Below, in pieces: positions 43,099 through 50,490 of a stretch of DNA of 64,000 bases. Numbering within the stretch: the first letter of the stretch is position 1; each line of letters begins with the position of its first letter. The position numbers and the translations under genes are program-made. The stretch comes from Methylumidiphilus sp963753955 (GTDB lineage Bacteria > Pseudomonadota > Gammaproteobacteria > Methylococcales > Methylococcaceae): positions 62,001 to 126,000 of the forward strand of contig CAVWEM010000015.1 in assembly GCA_963753955.1 (NCBI GenBank), in the 5' to 3' direction. The notes beneath the pieces were generated by a model. It had not been told where the DNA came from, did not search any database, and was given only the letters and a program-made list of their open reading frames with translations.

Positions 43099-43697
43099 CC
43101 GGCGCGACCACTTTCACGGATGGGCGGAGACTCGTCGTCGGCATTGACGAGGTGGGGCGGGGGTGCCTCGCCGGCGCGGTGATCGCCGCCGCCGTCATCC
43201 TGGGGCCGGGAACCCTGGTTGACGGATTGGCCGACTCGAAAAAGCTGACGCCCAGACGGCGCGAAGACTTGGCGGCGCAGATCAAAGAACAGGCTCTGGC
43301 CTGGGCCATAGGCCGGGCCGAGCCGGGTGAGATCGACCGGATCAACATCCTGCAAGCCTCAATGCTCGCCATGCGCCGCGCCTACGCCGCGTTGGCCGTC
43401 CCCGCCGATTGGGCCAAGGTGGACGGCAACCGCTACCCACATTTGCCTTGTCCCGGAGAAGCCGTCATCGGTGGCGATGCAAGCATTGCCGAAATCTCTG
43501 CGGCTTCCATCCTGGCCAAGGTCGCCCGCGACGCCGAGATGGAGATAATCGACGCACTCTATCCGGGTTACCAGTTCGCCGTCCACAAGGGCTATCCCAC
43601 CGCCCTGCACCAAGCCAAACTCATCGAACTGGGTGCCACGCCCCTGCACCGGCATAGCTTCGCCCCCGTTGCCCGGTTGTTAGCCCGCAATCCCTGA
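43050..43697 (+). CDS. rnhB: RnhB, ribonuclease HII
   Basis: The 215 aa frame opens at TTG 43050 inside lpxA and overlaps its end by 49 bases. The catalytic carboxylates are in GIDEVGRGCLAGAV, DSKKL follows, and GGDASIAEISAASILAKVAR and DAEM complete the core. RNase HII removes ribonucleotides and RNA primers from DNA. The true start may lie a little downstream, as the first 25 residues are poorly conserved in the family. The lpxA-rnhB order without lpxB is a local contraction. Confidence 0.92.
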   Translation: MPSQFSQANPAQHPALTGATTFTDGRRLVVGIDEVGRGCLAGAVIAAAVILGPGTLVDGLADSKKLTPRRREDLAAQIKEQALAWAIGRAEPGEIDRINILQASMLAMRRAYAALAVPADWAKVDGNRYPHLPCPGEAVIGGDASIAEISAASILAKVARDAEMEIIDALYPGYQFAVHKGYPTALHQAKLIELGATPLHRHSFAPVARLLARNP

Positions 43698-43724
43698 ATA
43701 CACCAAACCAATAGGCAAAGCACT

Positions 43725-44357
43725 ATGGAATTGTTGGCCATCAGTCTTTCCGGGCCGCAAACGCTGGCATACCAGGGCCGTAGCGCGGAAACCGGCATTT
43801 GCAAGCAGCCCGTCACCGGCCCGGTCCAAGCTACCGCCGAAGGCATCCTGGGCGATACCCAGGTTGACCGGGACAACCACGGCGGGGCCGACAAGGCGGT
43901 CTATGCCTATGCGGTGGAAAACTACCGATTTTGGGAGCAGGCGCTTGGCCGCACACTGCCTTATGGCCAGTTCGGCGAAAACTTGGCGGTCAGCGGCCTG
44001 ACTGACGAGGCCGTGCATATCGGCGACATCTTTCGCATCGGCCCGGTAGAGTGCCAAGTCACCCAGCCTCGCGTACCCTGCTTCAAACTGGGCCTGAGGA
44101 TGGAAGATCCGGGTTTCGTCCGGCGTTTCCATCATTCGGGCCGGGTCGGTTTTTATCTGCGGGTGCTCAAGGAAGGCCCGCTCACGCCGGGCGACGCCAT
44201 CGAACGCCTGCATGAAGATCCGGGCCAATTGAGCATCCGTGACGCCATGCTCGCCCTCAACAAAAATCCCCGCCAACAAGAAATCATCCGCCGCGCCTTG
44301 GCTATTCCTGCCTTGTCGCAGGCTTGGCGGGAGAGCCTACAGAAGAAGCAATCATGA
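43725..44357 (+). CDS. MOSC-domain protein (YiiM-like)
   Basis: The 210 aa protein has a MOSC domain with GILGDTQVDRDNHGGADKAV, GQFGENLAVSGL and the conserved Cys in TQPRVPCFKLGLRM, followed by a helical C-terminal part as in YiiM. MOSC proteins bind sulfurated molybdenum cofactor and reduce hydroxylated purines or related substrates. The window also has moeA and mobB, but far away. The stop overlaps the nadC start by 4 bases. Confidence 0.88.
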   Translation: MELLAISLSGPQTLAYQGRSAETGICKQPVTGPVQATAEGILGDTQVDRDNHGGADKAVYAYAVENYRFWEQALGRTLPYGQFGENLAVSGLTDEAVHIGDIFRIGPVECQVTQPRVPCFKLGLRMEDPGFVRRFHHSGRVGFYLRVLKEGPLTPGDAIERLHEDPGQLSIRDAMLALNKNPRQQEIIRRALAIPALSQAWRESLQKKQS

Positions 44358-45226
44358 ATGACGCGACACCGGCCACACGGGTCGATCCTGAAGAAATCGC
44401 CCGTTTCATCCGCGAAGACCTAGGGTCTGGGGATCTGACCGCCCTCATCGTGCCGGAATCGGCGCGGGCCGGGGCCCGCGTCATCACCCGCGAGGCCATG
44501 GTTTTGTGTGGCCGTCAGTGGTTCGATGCCGTCTTCGCCCGGCTCGATCCTGCCGTTCGCATAGACTGGCAGGCGGAGGAGGGCGCGGACTTGCCGGCGG
44601 GAGCGCTGCTATGCATATTATCCGGCCCGGCCCGCGCCTTGTTGACTGGAGAGCGCACGGCCTTGAACCTGCTGCAAACCTTATCGGCCACCGCCACCGT
44701 GGCTCGGGAATATGCCCGGGCGGCGGCTGGCACCGGATTGACTGTGCTGGACACCCGCAAGACCATCCCCGGCCTGCGCCAAGCGCAGAAATATGCCGTG
44801 CGTTGCGGCGGCTGCGCCAACCACCGCACTGGGCTATACGATGGCATCCTCATCAAAGAAAACCACATCATCGCGGCAGGCTCCATTGCCTTGGCCGTGG
44901 GCAAGGCCCAGGAATTGGAGGCTAACGTGCTGATCGAGGTGGAGGTGGAGAATCTGGATGAATTGGCGCAGGCTCTGGAGGCTGGCGTGACCAGGGTATT
45001 GCTAGACAATTTCACCTTGGACATGATGCGCGAGGCGGTGGCATTGAGTGCTGGCCGGGCGAAGCTGGAGGTTTCGGGCAATGTCAGCCTGGAGAATATC
45101 CCTGCCATCGCCGCGACCGGCGTGGATTACGCCTCCGTCGGAGCTTTGACCAAGCATGTGCGGGCGGTGGATTTGTCGATGAGGATTGTGGTCCGGGCGC
45201 AAAGAGACGCGCCCGAACTAAATTGA
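44354..45226 (+). CDS. nadC: NadC, nicotinate-nucleotide pyrophosphorylase (carboxylating)
   Basis: From ATG 44354 (MNDATPATRVDPEEIARFIR) the protein is 290 aa. It has the quinolinate phosphoribosyltransferase motifs EDLGSGDLTA, ERTALNLLQTLSATATVARE, VLDTRKTIPGLRQAQKYAVR and NHRTGLYDGILIKENHI, then EVSGNVSLENI. It turns quinolinate and PRPP into nicotinate mononucleotide. It starts within the 4-base ATGA shared with the MOSC gene. Confidence 0.96.
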   Translation: MNDATPATRVDPEEIARFIREDLGSGDLTALIVPESARAGARVITREAMVLCGRQWFDAVFARLDPAVRIDWQAEEGADLPAGALLCILSGPARALLTGERTALNLLQTLSATATVAREYARAAAGTGLTVLDTRKTIPGLRQAQKYAVRCGGCANHRTGLYDGILIKENHIIAAGSIALAVGKAQELEANVLIEVEVENLDELAQALEAGVTRVLLDNFTLDMMREAVALSAGRAKLEVSGNVSLENIPAIAATGVDYASVGALTKHVRAVDLSMRIVVRAQRDAPELN

Positions 45227-45252
45227 AGGATTGTCTTTCTGAACATCCATGC

Positions 45253-45274
45253 CCCTCTCCCTCTTGGGAGAGGG
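45253..45274. repeat. CCTCTCCC/GGGAGAGG palindromic repeat, copy 5
   Basis: CCCTCTCCC (45253-45261) and GGGAGAGGG (45266-45274) form a 9-bp stem after nadC, followed by CTGGGGTGAAGG as in other copies. It lies between converging genes. Confidence 0.75.
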
Positions 45275-45408
45275 CTGGGGTGAAGGCAGATCTAAAAAAT
45301 CCGGCCTTTGCTTTCTGCAATGCTATTTTTCCTTGCGGCAAGAATATCTCGATGCCAATCGGGTGATTCAACGTCTGTTGCTTCAAAGCCGTTGCCCGAC
45401 CTACCCGG

Positions 45409-46677
45409 CTATCTATCCGGTATTTCCTTTACGCATTGCACCACCTTTTCAAGCGATTCTTTCGTGCAGCAAGAGGCAAGGGCAAGGGGCTGCATTTCGG
45501 TATTGGCAACATTAGCCTGCGCATTGCTATGGTTCGGCGTATTGGCCTTGGTCAACCATTTATAATACAAAATGTGATCATCTACAAGCGACAACTGTGT
45601 CTGGCATTGGTCTTGGTCTTGTTTATCCAATGCAAGCAGCTTATATAGCAAATCCTTGGCCTGCTTATTGGCCTGCTTAAAAGCTTCTTGGCGGTCGCCC
45701 GATCCAAGAGGCTTTAGATAAGCCACTAGATAAGCCTCCCCCAAGTGAGACACTTCATCGAGATCGGGTTTATGTACTATAACCTTCAAACGGTCGAGAT
45801 GTTCGTCTAGAGAGTGTACCCGTTCATTGAGGTTATCTGCTTGGTTTGAAATTACCTTGCCAGTGCCGTTGGTGTCCACGTAAAACAAACTTCCTACCGA
45901 GCCATAGTCAGGTATTATTGGTAATCCTGGCAGTTTATTGAAGAGTTTTTTGAAGTCATAAGCGATTTCAATGATTTTGCCATGAGCGCCTGTAACATCC
46001 TTAGTCAGCGGAACATGAGTGACTATGTCGTCCTTGTATTCAAATCGCCAAGTGTTGTTGAAGCAATCCTTGTCTTTGTTGGCTTTTTCCTGGGTAAGAC
46101 TACGGGCAGGTTCAAAGGCATAGGTTGCGGTAGGCTTCGGCAATCCTGCTTGACCACCATTATCTTTGCAAATCTTATCCGTTCCCAGCAAGGCAGTCGC
46201 CGCGCCTTTGCTGTGTCCAGTTAGGAAAAATTTGTTTTGCTTGGCATTTTCAATCCATTCTTTTCGCTTAAGCTGATTTTGCAGGTCATCAATGATATTG
46301 CTCCACACCTTCAAGAATCCTTCATGGTATCCATCCTTTTCAAAGGCCGGCGGCACAAACTGGCCTAGCATAAAATCGTTCAGCCAATCCAACGCAATTC
46401 TTCCAGGCTCACTATTTTTATTGATGGGTGGCTGGGTTCCCCTGATGGCAAGAATCAAGTCTTTCCCCGGTGAATTAATCAAAAGATAGCCGTCTAGTTT
46501 TTCGGGGCCAAGATCAGACTTCAATATAATTTGCTCATCGGCGATACCTGTAAATTCCGGCGTATTTTTCAAACACGTCAAGGCATCGTTGGGAGAATGT
46601 TCGTAAGCACAGTTTGAAGCGATGACCAAACGGTAGGCAAGACCGACATCCAAATCGTCGGGTTTGGCAGCCCGCAT
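45409..46677 (-). CDS. Lipase class 3-like alpha/beta hydrolase
   Basis: The start is placed at 46677 (MRAAKPDDLDVGLAYRLVIA), giving 422 aa, because the 23 codons upstream lie inside a palindromic repeat. It has the class 3 lipase pattern: DLILAIRGTQPP, then FLTGHSKGAATALL with nucleophile Ser156 and a likely acid/base pair around YKDDIVTHVPL. No signal peptide is visible. The C-terminal third is helical and unassigned. Lys after the nucleophile (GHSKG) and the lower GC of the gene are local features. Substrate is unknown. Confidence 0.72.
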   Translation of the reverse strand: MRAAKPDDLDVGLAYRLVIASNCAYEHSPNDALTCLKNTPEFTGIADEQIILKSDLGPEKLDGYLLINSPGKDLILAIRGTQPPINKNSEPGRIALDWLNDFMLGQFVPPAFEKDGYHEGFLKVWSNIIDDLQNQLKRKEWIENAKQNKFFLTGHSKGAATALLGTDKICKDNGGQAGLPKPTATYAFEPARSLTQEKANKDKDCFNNTWRFEYKDDIVTHVPLTKDVTGAHGKIIEIAYDFKKLFNKLPGLPIIPDYGSVGSLFYVDTNGTGKVISNQADNLNERVHSLDEHLDRLKVIVHKPDLDEVSHLGEAYLVAYLKPLGSGDRQEAFKQANKQAKDLLYKLLALDKQDQDQCQTQLSLVDDHILYYKWLTKANTPNHSNAQANVANTEMQPLALASCCTKESLEKVVQCVKEIPDR

Positions 46678-46752
46678 AGGATGTGCCGACGTAAGGAGGC
46701 GCATCAATCGAGAAACGCGAATGATGCGCTTCGTACCTCTGCGCATCCTATG
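46675..46752. repeat. 78-bp imperfect palindrome (MITE-like)
   Basis: CATAGGATG (46675-46683) and CATCCTATG (46744-46752) bound a nearly continuous inverted repeat with inner arms CGCATCA and TGATGCG. A single arm of the same family is at 16236-16264. It supplies the apparent N-terminal extension of the lipase-like frame. No gene is inside. Confidence 0.7.
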
Positions 46753-46818
46753 GCCCTATCGCAATCCAACGGATGCCGGGAAATGTTTTGGGGCAAGTTT
46801 CTGATCTTATCAGCCTTT

Positions 46819-46841
46819 ATGCCGAAGAAGCAGGCGGTTTT
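46819..46841. repeat. 23-bp direct repeat, copy A
   Basis: The 23 bases from ATGCCGAAGAAG to GGCGGTTTT are identical to 47751-47773, which lies inside the GlcG-like gene. The pair brackets the nuclease-like gene at 46867-47457. Confidence 0.85.
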
Positions 46842-46866
46842 GGCAGTGACGCAAACCACTAGAAGC

Positions 46867-47457
46867 CTACCAAATGGCTGGCGAGAATCCCTCCTCGTTG
46901 CGGACGACCAAATGCTCGCCGCTTTGGCCGATCACAAACAGCCCCTTGCGAAAGGCATAAGCCGCCACATTGTCGGGTTTCACCATCGCAGCCATCGCGC
47001 CCATGACTCGTCTGTCGGTGTAGGTCGGCAACAGGCGCTTCAACTTCGCCAGCCGGGCCAAATGCTCGTTGACATCGGCCAGCTTCAGATTGCTCTTGCA
47101 TTCGATGGCGACCACATCGGTATCGTTGACGACCAGCAAATCCACTTCTATGCCCTCTTCCCCGCGCTGGGAGCTGACATTCTGGTGCACCTCGTGAACC
47201 TCGATGCCGCGCTCGCGGAACAGGCGCACGGCGGAGGGGCGCACCGCATCCTCGATGAAATTCCCTAGCCGGTTGCCCAGCTTGCCGATGCTGGCCGTCA
47301 CTTCCTTGAGCTTGCGATCCGTCTCTTTGGACTGCTCCGCAAGCTCTTTGAGTATTTGCTCGGTCTCTTTGCGTTGGCGGTCGGTTTCCTGAAACTTGAA
47401 GGTGGTTTCATGGAATAGCCGCCAAACATCGTCTAAAGTGGGTGCTGGGCTTGTCAC
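46867..47457 (-). CDS. Uncharacterised coiled-coil protein with nuclease-like domain (DUF3782-like)
   Basis: A GTG start at 47457 (VTSPAPTLDDVWRLFHETTF) is chosen because longer forms would run into the GlcG-like gene; this gives 196 aa. An N-terminal coiled coil (TDRQRKETEQILKELAEQSK and following) is joined to a domain with RGEEGIEVDLLVVNDTDVVA and IECKSNLK. The D...ExK pattern (EVDLL, IECKS) is that of restriction-like nucleases. It resembles the DUF3782-type proteins, whose function is unknown. It lies between two copies of a 23-bp direct repeat. Confidence 0.65.
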   Translation of the reverse strand: MTSPAPTLDDVWRLFHETTFKFQETDRQRKETEQILKELAEQSKETDRKLKEVTASIGKLGNRLGNFIEDAVRPSAVRLFRERGIEVHEVHQNVSSQRGEEGIEVDLLVVNDTDVVAIECKSNLKLADVNEHLARLAKLKRLLPTYTDRRVMGAMAAMVKPDNVAAYAFRKGLFVIGQSGEHLVVRNEEGFSPAIW

Positions 47458-47512
47458 GGGAGATGGCCTACAGAGTGGTAGGGGCAAGCCTATTCTAGCA
47501 AACCCCAACCTG

Positions 47513-47947
47513 CTAGGTACGCCAAGGATGCTCCGGCAAATCGGTGACGCCGATGACTGCGGCACCCGCCCTCGCCACACAATCATCGTTTTCCACCGAA
47601 CTGCCGCTGACCCCGATGGCCCCAATCAGAATACCCTCTTCGGTCACAATCGGCACACCGCCGGGGAAGGTGATCAAACCGCCGTTGGAATGTTCGATTC
47701 CGTAAAGAGGCCCGCCCGGTTGGGACAGCTTGCCGATTTCCCCGGTGGGCATGCCGAAGAAGCAGGCGGTTTTAGCTTTCTTGATGGCAATATCGACGCT
47801 GCCCACCCAGGCGTCATCCATCCGCAGAAATAGTTTCAAGTCCGCGCCGGAATCCACCACCGCGATGCACATGCTAGTGCCGAGTTCTTTCGCCTTGGCG
47901 ATAGCCGCTTCCAAGGCTAGTTGTGATTGTTCTTGTGTCACATGCAT
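47513..47947 (-). CDS. GlcG/HbpS-family heme-binding-like protein
   Basis: From ATG 47947 (MHVTQEQSQLALEAAIAKAK) the protein is 144 aa. The family pattern is present: GTSMCIAVVDSGADLKLFLR, a IKKAKTACFFGMPTGEI stretch, FPGGVPIVTEEGILIGAIGV and SGSSVENDDCVARAG. GlcG/HbpS proteins bind heme or corrinoids, and some are secreted; no signal peptide is seen here. It is likely a soluble cytosolic form. Substrate role is not established. Confidence 0.85.
   Translation of the reverse strand: MHVTQEQSQLALEAAIAKAKELGTSMCIAVVDSGADLKLFLRMDDAWVGSVDIAIKKAKTACFFGMPTGEIGKLSQPGGPLYGIEHSNGGLITFPGGVPIVTEEGILIGAIGVSGSSVENDDCVARAGAAVIGVTDLPEHPWRT
47751..47773. repeat. 23-bp direct repeat, copy B
   Basis: This copy falls inside the GlcG-like coding sequence (the KTACFFGM segment) and is identical to 46819-46841, 932 bases away. 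Copy A therefore looks like a stray piece of this gene. Confidence 0.85.
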
Positions 47948-48026
47948 GGTCGTTTTCTCCGTTATTGTTGGAATAAAAGTTCCGCTGGTTTTCAAGCTCC
48001 GGCTTCAAAGCCATTAACCTAAGCCG

Positions 48027-48123
48027 TTCATGGTGAGCTTGTCGAACCATGAAGTTCTTTAGTTTTAATAAGTTGGATTTTTCCGTTCACCCTTCGACAG
48101 GCTCGGGGCGAACGGAAAAATCC
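48027..48123. repeat. Two hairpins in the glcG-like/decarboxylase gap
   Basis: TTCATGG (48027-48033) pairs with CCATGAA (48047-48053). Next, GGATTTTTCCGTTC (48075-48088) pairs perfectly with GAACGGAAAAATCC (48110-48123), a 14-bp stem around a CCTTCGACAGGCTCGGGG-type loop. This loop sequence belongs to a dispersed repeat. It lies just beyond the stop of the decarboxylase gene and may end its transcript. Confidence 0.6.
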
Positions 48124-48168
48124 TTAAGTTAATAGCTTTAAATCTGGATTCGGGAAGCGGAAAAATCT

Positions 48169-49410
48169 TCAATCCGGTGCCTCGCCGATGGTTTTCCACT
48201 GCTTCATGTCTTTGACAAAGCCATTGATCAGCTTTTTCTTCACATGCGGCATGACAATGAAATGGGCGAGTTTGCCGAAGACCGGGCTTTCATCCGGAGC
48301 TAGGTCATATTTATGTAATAGGTCGGCGGATGGGCGCTCAAAGAAAACAGTGTTTGAGTACGGATTCTTCCATGCCTTGATGTCGGCGGCTTCCAGGCTT
48401 TGATGAAGATAGTCGGCATTGCCCAAAATGGCTAGTGTTGTGGCTTGGAATTTTTCGTCGGGAGTCGAATGGATTTTCCACCAGAACTTCAAAGGATTCA
48501 CAGCGCTGCGTGAGCAGGTGATCGTCGGGACTGCGTCATTCAAATAAGGCACATGGAAGGGATTGAGGTTCTGAAACGCTTGTTGCGTGGCAATGAAAAT
48601 GCCCATGGGTTCGTCAAAGCCGAAAAACTTATGGCCGGACACTGCGATGGAGTCAAACCGCTGAATCTGCTGGTTCACCAAGTCTGCGCCATCGCCGCCC
48701 GCATAAGGCAGATAACCTCCGAACAGGGCCGCATCCAAATGGATGTAGTGCGGGCCTTGGTGCTCTTCGGCCAATATATTGCGAATGGCGGTTTGGTCAT
48801 CGATGGCACCTTTGAACGTAGTCCCCATCGCGATGACCACCAGCGCCGGGCGGGTGGGATCGAGTTGCTTTTCAAAATCCTGGGAGTCCATTTGCCCCAT
48901 GTCTTTGGCCTTGATCAGCCGCAGCTCTAAGTTTTGCACATCGGCCAGTTTTTTGATGGAGTAATGGGCTTCTTCCGAGACATAAATGATCGGCGGCACG
49001 GACGATTGCGATTGCAGATACTTGCGTCCAAAATAAATGCCATGGTTGTTGCCGTCGGTTCCGCTGGCGGTGACGAAGCCCCAATAATCGCCCGCCTTGA
49101 AGCCATACAGCTTGGCGAAATAATCGACGACCTCGTTTTCAAACTCATGGGTGTTTAGGCTGTAAGGGCTGGCTTTGCGTGGATTGCCCACATTGTTCAT
49201 CGAGGCGCGATACAGCTTGTGCTTCATGTACCAGGCATAAAAACCGTCCAAGGAAGTGTCTTGATTGACCGGGTAACCCGCCACTTTCTGGCTTTTGTCG
49301 AGAACCCTTTGCGCGAATTGATCCAGCCTATTGCGCTCTTGCGGGGTAATAGGCCAGCCTAGGGCGGGGCATAGCACAAACAACAGAACAAGATAAGCGA
49401 GCCTATTCAT
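48169..49410 (-). CDS. Exported PLP-dependent decarboxylase, histidine decarboxylase-like
   Basis: The 413 aa protein matches group II PLP decarboxylases of the histidine decarboxylase branch: SGTDGNNHGIYFGRKYL, SEEAHYSIKK with the ring-stacking His149, HLDAALFGGYLP with Asp226, and the PLP Schiff-base Lys261 in AVSGHKFFGFDEPMGIF. It also has a clear N-terminal signal peptide (MNRLAYLVLLFVLCPALG), which is odd for a PLP enzyme and would place it in the periplasm. It is 3 bases from diaA on the same strand. Substrate is inferred only from similarity. Confidence 0.82.
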   Translation of the reverse strand: MNRLAYLVLLFVLCPALGWPITPQERNRLDQFAQRVLDKSQKVAGYPVNQDTSLDGFYAWYMKHKLYRASMNNVGNPRKASPYSLNTHEFENEVVDYFAKLYGFKAGDYWGFVTASGTDGNNHGIYFGRKYLQSQSSVPPIIYVSEEAHYSIKKLADVQNLELRLIKAKDMGQMDSQDFEKQLDPTRPALVVIAMGTTFKGAIDDQTAIRNILAEEHQGPHYIHLDAALFGGYLPYAGGDGADLVNQQIQRFDSIAVSGHKFFGFDEPMGIFIATQQAFQNLNPFHVPYLNDAVPTITCSRSAVNPLKFWWKIHSTPDEKFQATTLAILGNADYLHQSLEAADIKAWKNPYSNTVFFERPSADLLHKYDLAPDESPVFGKLAHFIVMPHVKKKLINGFVKDMKQWKTIGEAPD

Positions 49411-49413
49411 AGC

Positions 49414-50001
49414 CTATTCCCCGAAAAGCTGGTGGTCGATGAGGTCGCAGAGGCAGTGGGTGATGATGAGTTGGGTTTCTTGCACCCGCGCCGTGGATTG
49501 GCAAGGCACACGGATTTCGACGTCGCTGTCCTGCAACAACGGACCCAAGGCACCGCCGTCACGGCCCGAGAGGGCGACAACGGTCATGTCGCGGTCATGG
49601 GCTGCGGTGACGGCGGAGAGGATGCTGGCCGAGTTGCCGCTGGTGGTGTAGACGAGCAGGGTGTCGTTGGCATGGCCCAAGGCACGTATCTGTTTGGCGA
49701 AGACATCGTCGTAGCGGTAATCGTTGGCGACGGAGGTGAGGGTGGAGGTGTCGCAGGTCAATGAGATGGCTGGCAGGCCAGGCCGTTCGCGTTCGTAGCG
49801 GTTGAGCAGTTCGGAGGAAAAATGCTGGGACTGCGCCGCCGACCCGCCATTGCCGCAGACCAGGATCTTGCCGTCGTTGATGAGGGATTGGGCGATTTTG
49901 AGGGCGGCGATTTCGATCAGCTCCGACAGATTGGCCTGCGCTTCCTGGCTGGTTTGCAGGCTGGCGGCGAATTGCTGGTGGATGCGTTCTTGGAGGGTCA
50001 T
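49414..50001 (-). CDS. diaA: DiaA-like SIS-domain protein
   Basis: The 195 aa SIS-domain protein has KILVCGNGGSAAQSQHFSSE, the LLVYTTSGNSASILSAV phosphosugar-binding loop and VPCQSTARVQETQLIITHCL. Sequence alone does not separate DiaA (initiator DnaA-binding protein) from GmhA (sedoheptulose-7-phosphate isomerase). The neighbours yraN, lpoA and rsmI match the E. coli yraL-yraM-yraN-yraO order, which favours DiaA. It would promote DnaA assembly at oriC. Confidence 0.85.
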   Translation of the reverse strand: MTLQERIHQQFAASLQTSQEAQANLSELIEIAALKIAQSLINDGKILVCGNGGSAAQSQHFSSELLNRYERERPGLPAISLTCDTSTLTSVANDYRYDDVFAKQIRALGHANDTLLVYTTSGNSASILSAVTAAHDRDMTVVALSGRDGGALGPLLQDSDVEIRVPCQSTARVQETQLIITHCLCDLIDHQLFGE

Positions 50002-50075
50002 GGGGATCTCTATTGGTTAAGGCTATGGGGCGACGGTCAATTTCACAGAAAGTTAGCCTTGAGCCCTCACCCTAA

Positions 50076-50096
50076 CCCTCTCCCGCAGGGAGAGGG
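50076..50096. repeat. CCTCTCCC/GGGAGAGG palindromic repeat, copy 6
   Basis: CCCTCTCCC (50076-50084) and GGGAGAGGG (50088-50096) form a 9-bp stem with a 3-base loop between yraN and diaA, preceded by GAGCCCTCACCCTAA, the usual left part of the repeat. Confidence 0.75.
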
Positions 50097-50112
50097 GATT
50101 TGAGCGCATAAC

Positions 50113-50490
50113 CTACCCTGCCTGGAATGCGTCTTTGACCCATTGTATCGCAAGCTTGCCCTGGTCTGGCGAAACGGCCAGCACATCAAAACGCGCAGGC
50201 CGGTCGATGCGCTTCGTCGCCAGATAATGGGCGGCGGCGATGATTAGCCGTGCCTGTTTGCGTGTCCCGACGCTGGCCAAAGCCCCGCCGAAGCTTGACC
50301 CGGCCCGGTAGCGCACCTCCACAAACACCATCTTGCCGCCCTCGCGCATAACCAGGTCGATTTCCCCTCCCCGGCAACGGTAGTTCCGTTCGACCAGGGT
50401 CAGTCCTTGGGCTTGCAGATAGGCCAGCGCTGCGTCTTCGGCAAGCTGCCCTGCGCTCAGGTGCGGGGCTTTTGGTGTGCCGAACAGCAT
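50113..50490 (-). CDS. yraN: YraN, UPF0102 nuclease-like protein
   Basis: The 125 aa protein has the UPF0102 core: AEDAALAYLQAQGLTLVERN, YRCRGGEIDLVMREGGKMVF, VEVRYRAGSSFGGALASVG and KQARLIIAAAHYLA. The D...ExR/K pattern (EIDLV, FVEVRYR) is restriction-like, and the family is thought to act on DNA, without a proven role. Its start overlaps the lpoA stop by one base. Confidence 0.93.
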   Translation of the reverse strand: MLFGTPKAPHLSAGQLAEDAALAYLQAQGLTLVERNYRCRGGEIDLVMREGGKMVFVEVRYRAGSSFGGALASVGTRKQARLIIAAAHYLATKRIDRPARFDVLAVSPDQGKLAIQWVKDAFQAG

